Positions 40,799 to 48,713 of a DNA stretch of 64,000 nt are shown here, one piece after another (the first letter of the stretch is position 1; each line of letters begins with the position of its first letter). The notes below the pieces were generated by a model that was not told the DNA's origin, ran no database searches, and worked only from the letters and a program-made list of their open reading frames with translations. Made by a program: the position numbers and the translations under genes. Source of the stretch: DP-19 sp036496285 (GTDB lineage Bacteria > Desulfobacterota > Binatia > UTPRO1); NCBI GenBank assembly GCA_036496285.1, contig DASXLI010000029.1, positions 12,444-76,443 of the forward strand, read 5' to 3'.

Positions 40799-41610
40799 GC
40801 ACGGCGGCCGATCGAGCGGCGCAGTTCCGCGCGCTGCACGCGCCCGGACGGTGTCTCCTCCTCGCCAACTGCTGGGACGCGGCGAGCGCGCGCGTGATCG
40901 AGTCGTGCGGCGCGCCGGCGGTGGCGACGACGAGCGCCGGCGTCGCCTGGGCGCACGGCTATCCCGACGGCGACGCCCTGCCGGCGTCGCTGCTCGTGCA
41001 GACGATCGGCGCGATCGCGCGCATGCTGTCAGTGCCGCTCAGCGTGGACGTCGAGGGCGGCTACTCGAGCGACCCGGCGGCCGTCGGCGACACCGTCGCC
41101 GCCGTGATCGACGCCGGCGCCGTCGGCATCAACATCGAGGACGGTAGCGCGCCGCCCGAGCTTCTCTGCCGGAAGATCGAAACCGCGAAGCGCATCGCGT
41201 CGCGCGCCGGCATCGATCTCTTCGTGAACGCCCGTACCGACGTGTTCCGCGGCCTCGTACCGTCCGACCAGATGGTCGACGTGACGATCGAGCGCGCCCG
41301 TCTCTATCGCGAGGCCGGATGCGACGGCGTGTTCGCGCCCGGCGCGGCGGATCCAGCCGCGATCCGCGCGCTCGTGCAGGCGATCCCGCTGCCGGTGAAC
41401 GTCATGGTGTTCGCCGGGGTACCGTCTCCGGTGCAGCTCCGCGAGCTCGGCGTGCGCCGGGTGAGCGCCGGCTCGGCGATCGCCCAGGCGGCCTACGGCG
41501 TCGTGCGCCGTGCGACCGCCGCCTTCCTCGACGACGGCCGTTACGAGCCGATGATCGACGGTGCCTGCACGTATCGCGAGCTGAACGCGCTCATCGCGCC
41601 CGCCGCCTGA
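40795..41610 (+). CDS. Isocitrate lyase / PEP mutase family protein
   Basis: A 271-residue TIM-barrel protein of the PEP mutase/isocitrate lyase superfamily. Motifs are ANCWDAASARVIESCG near residue 30, LSVDVEGGYS at the metal site and GINIEDGSAPPELL. LFVNARTDVF is the family's conserved strand. The Cys of a classic isocitrate lyase is not present. Its GTG start overlaps ogt by four bases, so it is coupled to a DNA-repair pair. A role in clearing a C-C bond or phosphonate intermediate is possible; the link with alkylation repair is unexplained. Confidence 0.85.
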   Translation: MSTAADRAAQFRALHAPGRCLLLANCWDAASARVIESCGAPAVATTSAGVAWAHGYPDGDALPASLLVQTIGAIARMLSVPLSVDVEGGYSSDPAAVGDTVAAVIDAGAVGINIEDGSAPPELLCRKIETAKRIASRAGIDLFVNARTDVFRGLVPSDQMVDVTIERARLYREAGCDGVFAPGAADPAAIRALVQAIPLPVNVMVFAGVPSPVQLRELGVRRVSAGSAIAQAAYGVVRRATAAFLDDGRYEPMIDGACTYRELNALIAPAA

Positions 41611-41635
41611 GCCGCCTCTCGCAATCCGCCGCGCG

Positions 41636-43126
41636 TCACGCGCTCCGTACGCGCGCGACCGCCGCCTTCCAGCCGTCGTAGAGCGCGGTGCGCTGGTCGG
41701 GCGCCATCTTCGGCTTGAACACGCGATCGACGGCGCGTACGCGCGCGAGATCGGCCTGCGACCAGAGCCCGACGCCGAGGCCGGCGAGCATCGCGGCGCC
41801 GAGCGCCGTCGTCTCCACCACCTTCGGGCGGTCGACCGTCGTGCCGAGCACGTCGGCCTGGAACTGCATCAGGAAGTCGTTGGCGGCGGCACCGCCGTCG
41901 ACCCGCATGACGTTGATCGGCCGGCCGGCGTCGGCGGCCATGGTCTCGACCACGTCGCGGCTCTGGTACGCGAGCGACTCGAGCGCGGCGCGCACGACGT
42001 GCGCCCGTGTCACCCCGCGGGTCAGGCCGAGGAGCGCGCCCCGCGCCCCGGGATCCCAGTACGGCGCGCCGAGGCCGACGAACGCCGGCACCAGGTACAC
42101 GCCGAGCGTCGACGGGACGCTGCGCGCGAGCTTCTCGCTCTCGGCCGCCTTGCGCAGGAGGCCGAGGCCGTCGCGCAGCCACTGGATCGCCGCACCGGCG
42201 ATGAAGACCGACCCTTCGAGCGCGTAGGTCGGCGCGCCGTTCGCGCCGACGGCGACGGTCGTGAGCAGGCCTCCCGTGCTGCGCACCGCATGGTCGCCCG
42301 TCTGCATGAGGGCGAAGCAGCCGGTGCCGTAGGTGTTCTTGACCATGCCGGGCTCGACGCACGCCTGGCCGAAGAGCGCCGCTTGCTGGTCGCCGGCGAT
42401 GCCCGCGATCGGCACGGGGGCGCCGAAAAGCGCGGCCTCGGTCTCCGCGAAGACCCCGCTCGACGGATGCACCTCGGGCAGCATGTCGCGGGGCACGTCG
42501 AGCAGGCGCAGCAGCTCCGTATCCCAGGCGCGCGCGTGGATGTCGTAGAGCAGCGTGCGCGACGCGTTGGTCGGGTCGGTCGCGTGGATGCGGCCGCCCG
42601 TCAGCTTCCACACCAGCCACGCGTCGATCGTGCCGAAGGCGAGGTCGCCGTGGACGGCCCGCGCGCGCACGTTGCGTGCGTTGTCGAGAATCCACGCCAC
42701 CTTCGTGCCCGAGAAGTACGGATCGAGGACGAGCCCCGTTTTGGCGCGCACCAGCTCCTCGTGACCGGCCGCCTTGAGCTCGGCACACCGGTCGGCGGTG
42801 CGGCGGTCCTGCCAGACGATCGCGCGGCCGACCGGGGCGCCGCTCCGCCGGTCCCACACGACGGTGGTCTCGCGCTGGTTGGTGATGCCGATCGCCGCGA
42901 GGCCCTTGCCGCCGACGCCGGCGCGGCGCAGCGCCTGGCGCGCCACCTTCAAGGTGACGCGCCAGATCTCCTCCGCGTCGTGCTCGACCCACCCGGGCTT
43001 CGGGTAGTGCTGCGTGAACTCCGAGTACGCGCGGCCGACGATGCGGCCGCGCCGGTCGAAGACGAGCACCGTCGATCCGGTCGTGCCCTGATCGATCGCC
43101 ATCACATGTGAGCGTTTCGTCGCCAT
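41636..43126 (-). CDS. glpK: Glycerol kinase
   Basis: A 496-residue FGGY-family kinase that phosphorylates glycerol. It has the phosphate loop AIDQGTTGSTVLVFD, the IGITNQRETTVVWD segment, and AGDQQAALFGQACVEPGMVKNTYGTGCF with the FGGY family signature. GAGGAG seven bases before ATG at 43126 fixes the start. It is convergent with the PEP-mutase-like gene, and no glpF or glpD is beside it. Confidence 0.95.
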   Translation of the reverse strand: MATKRSHVMAIDQGTTGSTVLVFDRRGRIVGRAYSEFTQHYPKPGWVEHDAEEIWRVTLKVARQALRRAGVGGKGLAAIGITNQRETTVVWDRRSGAPVGRAIVWQDRRTADRCAELKAAGHEELVRAKTGLVLDPYFSGTKVAWILDNARNVRARAVHGDLAFGTIDAWLVWKLTGGRIHATDPTNASRTLLYDIHARAWDTELLRLLDVPRDMLPEVHPSSGVFAETEAALFGAPVPIAGIAGDQQAALFGQACVEPGMVKNTYGTGCFALMQTGDHAVRSTGGLLTTVAVGANGAPTYALEGSVFIAGAAIQWLRDGLGLLRKAAESEKLARSVPSTLGVYLVPAFVGLGAPYWDPGARGALLGLTRGVTRAHVVRAALESLAYQSRDVVETMAADAGRPINVMRVDGGAAANDFLMQFQADVLGTTVDRPKVVETTALGAAMLAGLGVGLWSQADLARVRAVDRVFKPKMAPDQRTALYDGWKAAVARVRSA

Positions 43127-43137
43127 CTCCACTCTCC

Positions 43138-43923
43138 TCAGCGCGTGCCGAGCGTGAACGTCGCCAGCACGAGCGTCTCGTTGACCTCGACGATCGCGCC
43201 GAGGAGGTCGTCGGTGACGCCTCCGAGGCGCGCGTGGACGAAGATGCGGCAGCAGATCGTGATGACCGCCAGGACCAGGATCGCGAGCAGACCGCGCGCC
43301 GCGCCATTGGCGAGCGCCACCCAGAGGGCGCTCACCGTCGCGACGCCGAACTCGCGGAACTTCACGGTGCGGACCAGCTCGGAGCCGTCACCTGGGCCTG
43401 CCGTCCGCGAGCCGAACGCCAGAACGACCATCGACCAGCGCGCCAGCATCGGCGCGTAGAGCAGCGCCATCGTGCGGGTGCTCGTGCGCAGGGCGCCGAT
43501 CGTTGCGATCTTCACGAGCAGCAGGACGCAAACGGCGACCGCGCCCGCAGCGCCGGGCCGCTGCACGTCGCCGCCCCGCACGAGCGCCTGCACCCCGCGC
43601 GCCAGGCCGCGCAGCTGCCGGCCGCCGCTCAGCGCGGCGAGCGTCGCGACCAGGAGGACGGCGCGCGCGCCGGGCGCGAGCGGCGCGGCCGCGCGGTCGA
43701 GCAGTGCGAGGACGCCGCCGAGCGCGAGCCCGACCAGCGGGAAGAAGAGCGCCCCTTCGCCGAGCGGCGCGAGCACGCCGCGCAGCGGCAGGACGGTCAG
43801 GAAGCGGAGCGCGGCGGCGAGCTGCGCCAGCAGCGCCAGCGGGGCGTTCGCGTCCCGGCGCTGGCCGAGCGCCGCCTGAGCGGTCTCGTCGGCAGAAGGC
43901 TCGGGGGAGGGCTCGCGGTCCAT
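43138..43923 (-). CDS. CobS-like adenosylcobinamide-GDP ribazoletransferase
   Basis: A 261-residue polytopic membrane protein. LRFLTVLPLRG then ALFFPLVGLALGGVLALLD, the middle MLARWSMVVLAFGSR and the end GGVTDDLLGAIVEVNETL follow the CobS pattern, which joins cobinamide-GDP with ribazole. The terminal GGVTGD motif is changed to GGVTDD. The start at 43923 gives 38 polar residues before the core, with no Shine-Dalgarno sequence. No other cobalamin gene is in view, so a salvage role or a divergent substrate are both possible. It lies 11 bases after the glpK start. Confidence 0.65.
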   Translation of the reverse strand: MDREPSPEPSADETAQAALGQRRDANAPLALLAQLAAALRFLTVLPLRGVLAPLGEGALFFPLVGLALGGVLALLDRAAAPLAPGARAVLLVATLAALSGGRQLRGLARGVQALVRGGDVQRPGAAGAVAVCVLLLVKIATIGALRTSTRTMALLYAPMLARWSMVVLAFGSRTAGPGDGSELVRTVKFREFGVATVSALWVALANGAARGLLAILVLAVITICCRIFVHARLGGVTDDLLGAIVEVNETLVLATFTLGTR

Positions 43924-44037
43924 CGGGCGTGCGGCGCGATGCTTTAGCAGCTCGGCGGCCGACCGGCCATGGCCGTGGCACGCGCCGTCCGGCACCGTCG
44001 TTGCGCGCGCGGAATCTCGTCCCTATCATCCCCGTCG

Positions 44038-44760
44038 ATGGCGTGGGCGAGCGATCCGCGTTCCGTGATCTCCGAGGCCGGCGCCGAGCTGGCGACCGCG
44101 TGCGGCGACGCGCTGCGGAGCCTCGTTCTCTACGGCAGCGCTGCGGGATCCGAGTTCGATCTCGAGCGTTCGGACGTCAACCTGGCCGTCGTGCTCGATC
44201 CCTGCGACGGGAGCCATCTGCGCCGCATCGCCCAGTGGTGGGGGCGCTGGCGCGACGCCCGCCTGGCCGCGCCACTCGTCCTCTCCGCCTGGGAGCTGGA
44301 GCGCTCGCGCGACGTCTTCCCGCTGGAGCTCCTCGACATCCGCGCCCGCCATCGGACGCTCGCCGGCAAGGAGCTGTTCGCCGAGCTCGTCGTCGAGCCG
44401 GAGACCGTACGCGAGGAGTGCGAGCGCGAGGCGAAGGGCAAGCTCTTCCGCCTGCGCGGCCTCTACGTCGAGCTGTCGGGCGACACGGAGGCCCTGCACC
44501 GCCTGATGGTCGACTCGCGCAAGACCTTCCTCTACGTCATCCGCGGCCTCCTCCATCTACGCGGCGAGCCATGGCTCACGGACGGCGTCGCCGCGGTGCG
44601 GGCGTTCGAGCGGCGCTTCGCCTGCGCGCTGCCGACGCTCGCGGGCCTCGGCGAGTCCGCACGGCCGGGGCCGATCGACGAGCGCTTCGCCGCCTACCTC
44701 GCGGAGATCGCGACGCTCGCCGACGTCGCGGACCGCGAGGCGACCGGGCCCGCGGCGTGA
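44038..44760 (+). CDS. Nucleotidyltransferase-domain protein
   Basis: A 240-residue protein with a minimal nucleotidyltransferase fold. The motif LVLYGSAAGSEFDLERSDVNLAVVL has the G-S-x9-D-x-N/D pattern of the family, with Asp substituted by Asn in the last place. The C-terminal two-thirds is helical (EECEREAKGKLFRLRGLYVE and later RKTFLYVIRGLLHLRG), much like a HEPN partner, so it could be a fused MNT-HEPN pair. It ends in a GTGA overlap with the TPM protein. Confidence 0.75.
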   Translation: MAWASDPRSVISEAGAELATACGDALRSLVLYGSAAGSEFDLERSDVNLAVVLDPCDGSHLRRIAQWWGRWRDARLAAPLVLSAWELERSRDVFPLELLDIRARHRTLAGKELFAELVVEPETVREECEREAKGKLFRLRGLYVELSGDTEALHRLMVDSRKTFLYVIRGLLHLRGEPWLTDGVAAVRAFERRFACALPTLAGLGESARPGPIDERFAAYLAEIATLADVADREATGPAA

Positions 44761-45548
44761 CCGCGCGTCCGCGGCGCGCCGGCGCGCTGCTCGTCGCGCT
44801 CGCCGCCCTCCTGCTCACGGCCGCCGGCGCGAGCGCCGGGCCGACGCCCTTCCCCACCCCCGTCGGCTTCGTCAACGACTTCGCGCACGTCATCGATGCC
44901 GCCACCAAGGCGGCGCTCGAGGGGCGCATCGGCGAGCTGAAGCAGAAGACGGGCTCCGAGATCGCGGTCGTCACCGTCCCCAGCGTCAAGCCGGAGACGC
45001 CCTTCGACTACGCGATGCACATCGCCGAGGCGTGGAAGCCCGGCGCCGCCGGCAAGGACAACGGCGTCGTCTTCCTCGTCGCGGTCCAGGATCGCGGCCT
45101 CTTCATCGTCACCGGCTACGGCATCGGCGGCGCGTTGCCCGACGGCCTGGTCGGCGAGATCCGCGATCGCGAGATCGTGCCGCGCTTCAAGGCCGGCGAC
45201 ATGGCGGGCGGCATCCGCGCCGGCGTCGAGCGCATGGCGGCGATCATCGCGCGCGAGTACAACGTCACGCTCTCCGGCACGCCGCCCCCGCCGCTGCGGC
45301 GGCAGCAGCCGGCCGGGCTGCCGATCAGCCCGCTCTTGCTCCTCGTGCTGCTTGTGCTCTTCTTCATCGTGCTGCCGATGCTCACGTCGAGATCGGGCAT
45401 CGCCGGCGGGCGGCGGCGCGGCGGCTACTTCGGGCCGACGATGTGGGGCGGTGGCTTCGGCGGCGGCGGCTTCGGCGGTTCGGGGGGCGGATTCGGAGGC
45501 TTCGGCGGCGGCAGCTTCGGTGGCGGAGGATCCGGGGGCTCATGGTAA
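44757..45548 (+). CDS. TPM-domain membrane protein (YgcG-like)
   Basis: A 263-residue protein. The signal peptide is followed by the TPM domain (residues 30-180), which has the segments FVNDFAHVIDAATKAALE, SEIAVVTVPS and NGVVFLVAVQDRGLFIVTGYG. A single membrane helix, LLLLVLLVLFFIVLPML, follows, and the tail is a glycine-rich stretch (about residues 220-263) with GGGFGGG repeats. It is co-directional with a LemA gene, a pairing common in bacteria. Its role is unknown but is linked to envelope stress in some species. Confidence 0.9.
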   Translation: MTARPRRAGALLVALAALLLTAAGASAGPTPFPTPVGFVNDFAHVIDAATKAALEGRIGELKQKTGSEIAVVTVPSVKPETPFDYAMHIAEAWKPGAAGKDNGVVFLVAVQDRGLFIVTGYGIGGALPDGLVGEIRDREIVPRFKAGDMAGGIRAGVERMAAIIAREYNVTLSGTPPPPLRRQQPAGLPISPLLLLVLLVLFFIVLPMLTSRSGIAGGRRRGGYFGPTMWGGGFGGGGFGGSGGGFGGFGGGSFGGGGSGGSW

Positions 45549-45571
45549 TGGCATTCCGAGAGGAGGCGACG

Positions 45572-46135
45572 ATGCGAACTTCGCGCTGGTTGGCGATCGT
45601 GATGGTGCTGCTGTCCTGGACACTCAGCGGGTGCGGCTACAACCGTCTCGTGTCGATGCGCGAGGCGATCGACGGCGCATGGGCGCAAGTCGAGGTACAG
45701 CTGCAACGGCGGAACGATCTCGTCCCGAACCTCGTCGAGACCACCAAGGGCTATGCCGCGCACGAGCGCGAGATCTTCGAAGCGGTCGCCAACGCGCGTG
45801 CCAGGATGCTGCAGGCCGGCAACTCGCGCGATGCCGAGATCGACGCCTCGCGCGACATGACGTCCGCCCTCTCGCGCCTCCTCGCCTTGTCGGAGAAGTA
45901 CCCCGACCTGAAGGCCGACGCCCAGTTCGGCCGCCTCTCGGACGAGCTCGCCGGCACCGAGAACCGCATCGCAACCGAGCGCGGTCGGTACAACAACGCC
46001 GTCCGCGACTACAACACGCTGGCGCAGAGCTTCCCGACGAACATGATCGCGAAGCTGACCGGCTTCACGAAGCAGAAGTACTTCGACGCCCCCGAGAGCG
46101 CGCAGGGGGTTCCACAGGTCAAATTCGGGCAATAG
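45572..46135 (+). CDS. lemA: LemA family lipoprotein
   Basis: A 187-residue protein. The lipobox ends LLSWTLSGC; the helical LemA domain follows with GAWAQVEVQLQRRNDLVPNLVE then AHEREIFEAVANARARML and ETRYNNAVRDYN-like segments. AGGAGG upstream of ATG 45572 supports the start. It lies 23 bases after the TPM gene and three bases before PanE, so one transcript is likely. Function unknown; the protein is probably envelope-bound. Confidence 0.93.
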   Translation: MRTSRWLAIVMVLLSWTLSGCGYNRLVSMREAIDGAWAQVEVQLQRRNDLVPNLVETTKGYAAHEREIFEAVANARARMLQAGNSRDAEIDASRDMTSALSRLLALSEKYPDLKADAQFGRLSDELAGTENRIATERGRYNNAVRDYNTLAQSFPTNMIAKLTGFTKQKYFDAPESAQGVPQVKFGQ

Positions 46136-46138
46136 GCC

Positions 46139-47068
46139 GTGCGCATCCTGATCGCCGGGACCGGCGGGGTCGGGGGGTATTTCGGCGGGCGGCTCGCCCG
46201 GGCCGGGCTCGACGTGGTGTTCCTGGCGCGCGGGAGGAACCTCGAGGCGCTACGGCAGCACGGGCTCACGATCGAGAGCGTCGACGGCGACGCCCGCCTG
46301 CCGCACGTCGTCGCGACGGACACGGTAGACGGACGTCCGCCGGTCGGCCTCGTGATCGTGACCGTGAAGTCGTACGACACCGCCGCGACGGCGCGGGCAA
46401 TCGCGCCGGTCGTGACCTCCGACACGATCGTGCTGTCGCTGCAGAACGGCATCGAGAACGAGGGCCGGCTCGCCGCGGCGCTCGGCCTCCCGCCGCTCCT
46501 CGGCGCGATGACGCAGATCGGCGCCGAGCTGGTCGCGCCGGGTGTCGTACGCCACGTCGCGCAGGGCACGATCGTCTTCGGCGAGATGAGCGGCCACGAG
46601 AGCGAGCGGACACGGGCGCTGACGCAGCTCTTCACCTCGGCGTCGGTGCGCCACCGCCTCTCGTCGAACATCCTCCTCATGCTGTGGGACAAGCTCTCGT
46701 GGAACGCCTCCTTCAACGCGATCACCGCGCTCACCCGTCGCACGTCCGGCGACGCCGCCCGCCACCCCGGGTCGGCGCGCCTTCTGCGCGAGGCCATGCT
46801 CGAGGTGATCGCGGTCGCCCAGGCTCAGGGCATCCTGCTCGACCCGGGACGCGTCGCCGGAGTGATCGCCCACGCCGCCGAGCACCTCGGAACGCTCCGC
46901 ACCTCGATGCTGCAGGACGTCGAGCGTGGCAAGCCACTCGAGTACGACGCCATCAACGGCGCCGTGGTACGCGTCGGCGATGCGCTCGGCGTGCCGACGC
47001 CGCTCAACCGCACGCTGGTCGGCCTGCTCGCCGCGCTCGACGACGCGCGCCCGCACGCGACGGCCTGA
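46139..47068 (+). CDS. panE: 2-dehydropantoate 2-reductase (PanE/ApbA)
   Basis: A 309-residue NADPH-dependent ketopantoate reductase that makes pantoate for CoA. The GTGGVGGYFGGRLA nucleotide loop is at the N-terminus. VIVTVKSYDTA near residue 77 and KLSWNASFNAITAL near 180 carry catalytic Lys and the typical second-domain site. The GTG start at 46139 is three bases after lemA. Coupling to LemA and TPM is by position only, and the family includes enzymes for other 2-keto acids. Confidence 0.88.
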   Translation: MRILIAGTGGVGGYFGGRLARAGLDVVFLARGRNLEALRQHGLTIESVDGDARLPHVVATDTVDGRPPVGLVIVTVKSYDTAATARAIAPVVTSDTIVLSLQNGIENEGRLAAALGLPPLLGAMTQIGAELVAPGVVRHVAQGTIVFGEMSGHESERTRALTQLFTSASVRHRLSSNILLMLWDKLSWNASFNAITALTRRTSGDAARHPGSARLLREAMLEVIAVAQAQGILLDPGRVAGVIAHAAEHLGTLRTSMLQDVERGKPLEYDAINGAVVRVGDALGVPTPLNRTLVGLLAALDDARPHATA

Positions 47069-47080
47069 GCCTGCGCCAGC

Positions 47081-48553
47081 TCAGTCGGGTGGCACCTCCG
47101 GCGACGCGTCGCTCCGCGCGATCGTCATCGCCGCAAGCAGCAGGCCGACCGCGGTGACGAGCGCGCCCATCTGGATCGCCTGCACGTAGATCTGGTCGAA
47201 CGTCAGTCCGTGGAACTGTCCGGTCGGGTCCGAGGCAACGAGCGCGATCGGCAGCGGGCCCCACCCGGTGCCGCTCGGCACCGCCGGCAGGTGCGGCTGC
47301 GGCACCGTCTGCGGCAGGCTGCTGTAGGGGCGGCAGAGGACCGCGTAGGCGTGCAACTGGAAGGCGCCGACGCAGAGGAGCAGCACGGCCGCTGCCCCGA
47401 GCGCCTGGCGCACGCGTCCACCCGTGCGCTCCAGCACGCGCTGCAACGCCCAGCATCCCTGCACCACGAGCACGAGGATCGGTACGACGATCATGCGCGT
47501 CGGGATGCGCTCGCCGCCGAGGAGCGGCAGCCCGAGGCGGTCGCGGATGTGGACGAGCGTGTCGCCGGACATGGCGACGAGGAACGGGACGACGGCGGCG
47601 AGGAGCGCAAGGTGGCGGCGCCGCTCCGGCAGGACGAACGGCACGAGCAGCCCGAAGACGAGGAGGAACACGACGAGCGGCGTGCCGAGGTAGCCGTCGA
47701 GCTCCCACGGGTAGTGTGAGTACGGGGCGAGCGCCGGCTGCCCGCCGCTCACCGCCGCCCACACGCTCGCCCAGTCGTAGCCGCCCATCCACGCGAAGTG
47801 GGTGACCACCCCGAGCGGAAAGACGATCAACGTCGGCACGAGGCGGACGGCGGTGAAGAGCACGAACCAGCAGGCGGCGCGCAGGACGAGCGCGCCGGCG
47901 GTCGCCGGGCGAAGGGTCGCAAGCACCGCGAGGAAGAGCCAGCACCAGAGCGCGAAGTGCGTTCCGCCGTCGAGCAGCACGACGGCGAGGATGCCCGCGA
48001 GTGCCAGGCTCGTTCCGGGAAGCGCCTCGCCGTCGGCCAGCGCCCACGTGTAGTGGCACCACCACGGCAGGAGGAAGTACGCGAGCCACGCGACGTGGCC
48101 GACGCGCAGGTGCCCGAGGACGTAGCCGTTGCCGAGGAAGAGCAGCAGCATGAGGAGGGTCGGCACGAGCGACAGGCGCAGGCGGCGCGCCAGCGCCAGC
48201 ACGCCGGCGAACCCCACGCTGTAGAACGCGAGCGCGGTGAGCGCGATGAAGACCGTCGGCCGCAGCCAATGCAGCAGGAGGAGATGCGGCAGCAGCGGCG
48301 TATCGGGGTGCGCCCAGTAGAAGTTGACCCACTCCCCGTCGATGCCGGCGGCATAGTAGAGCGGCAGCACCCGGTCGCGGATCGCGTCCTGCACCGCGGC
48401 GAAGTAGTAGCCGACGCGAATCCAGTCGAACGCCAGCATGAAGCTGTCGCGGCCCCAGCTGAAGAACGCGGCCCACTGCCAGGCGCCGACGAGGTAGGCG
48501 ACCGTCAGCGCGGCGCGGTCGCGGGGATCGAGCCGGTTGGCGAGGTCGCGCAT
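47081..48553 (-). CDS. Polytopic membrane protein, unknown family
   Basis: A 490-residue integral membrane protein with about 11-12 hydrophobic helices. The N-terminal half has AALTVAYLVGAWQWAAF, LLYYAAGIDGEWVNFYWAH and FLLPWWCHYTWALADG. The large loop near residue 300 contains YDWASVWAAVSGGQPALAPYSHYPWELDGY, a feature seen in some GT-C-like membrane proteins. No catalytic motif can be named. An ATG at 48553 is preferred to one 16 codons earlier. It is divergent from the secreted hydrolase and convergent with PanE. Confidence 0.75.
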   Translation of the reverse strand: MRDLANRLDPRDRAALTVAYLVGAWQWAAFFSWGRDSFMLAFDWIRVGYYFAAVQDAIRDRVLPLYYAAGIDGEWVNFYWAHPDTPLLPHLLLLHWLRPTVFIALTALAFYSVGFAGVLALARRLRLSLVPTLLMLLLFLGNGYVLGHLRVGHVAWLAYFLLPWWCHYTWALADGEALPGTSLALAGILAVVLLDGGTHFALWCWLFLAVLATLRPATAGALVLRAACWFVLFTAVRLVPTLIVFPLGVVTHFAWMGGYDWASVWAAVSGGQPALAPYSHYPWELDGYLGTPLVVFLLVFGLLVPFVLPERRRHLALLAAVVPFLVAMSGDTLVHIRDRLGLPLLGGERIPTRMIVVPILVLVVQGCWALQRVLERTGGRVRQALGAAAVLLLCVGAFQLHAYAVLCRPYSSLPQTVPQPHLPAVPSGTGWGPLPIALVASDPTGQFHGLTFDQIYVQAIQMGALVTAVGLLLAAMTIARSDASPEVPPD

Positions 48554-48713
48554 GCGCGGGAAGCCCGCCCGGGTGTCGCACGGCCACGACCGCACGCGCA
48601 AGGCGGCCCTGCCCTACCTTGCCGCGGCGCGTCCTTCCCCCCTGTTTCCCGACCCCCTCCTACGCGATGGCGTAGTGGCCGCGGACGGTGGCCGTCGTCT
48701 ACTCACCTCTTCC

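Noticed and set aside
45430..45545. Short-period GGC-rich repeats that resemble a CRISPR-like or VNTR array
   Set aside because: They are the glycine codons of the C-terminal tail of the TPM protein in one frame, with no spacers of constant length.
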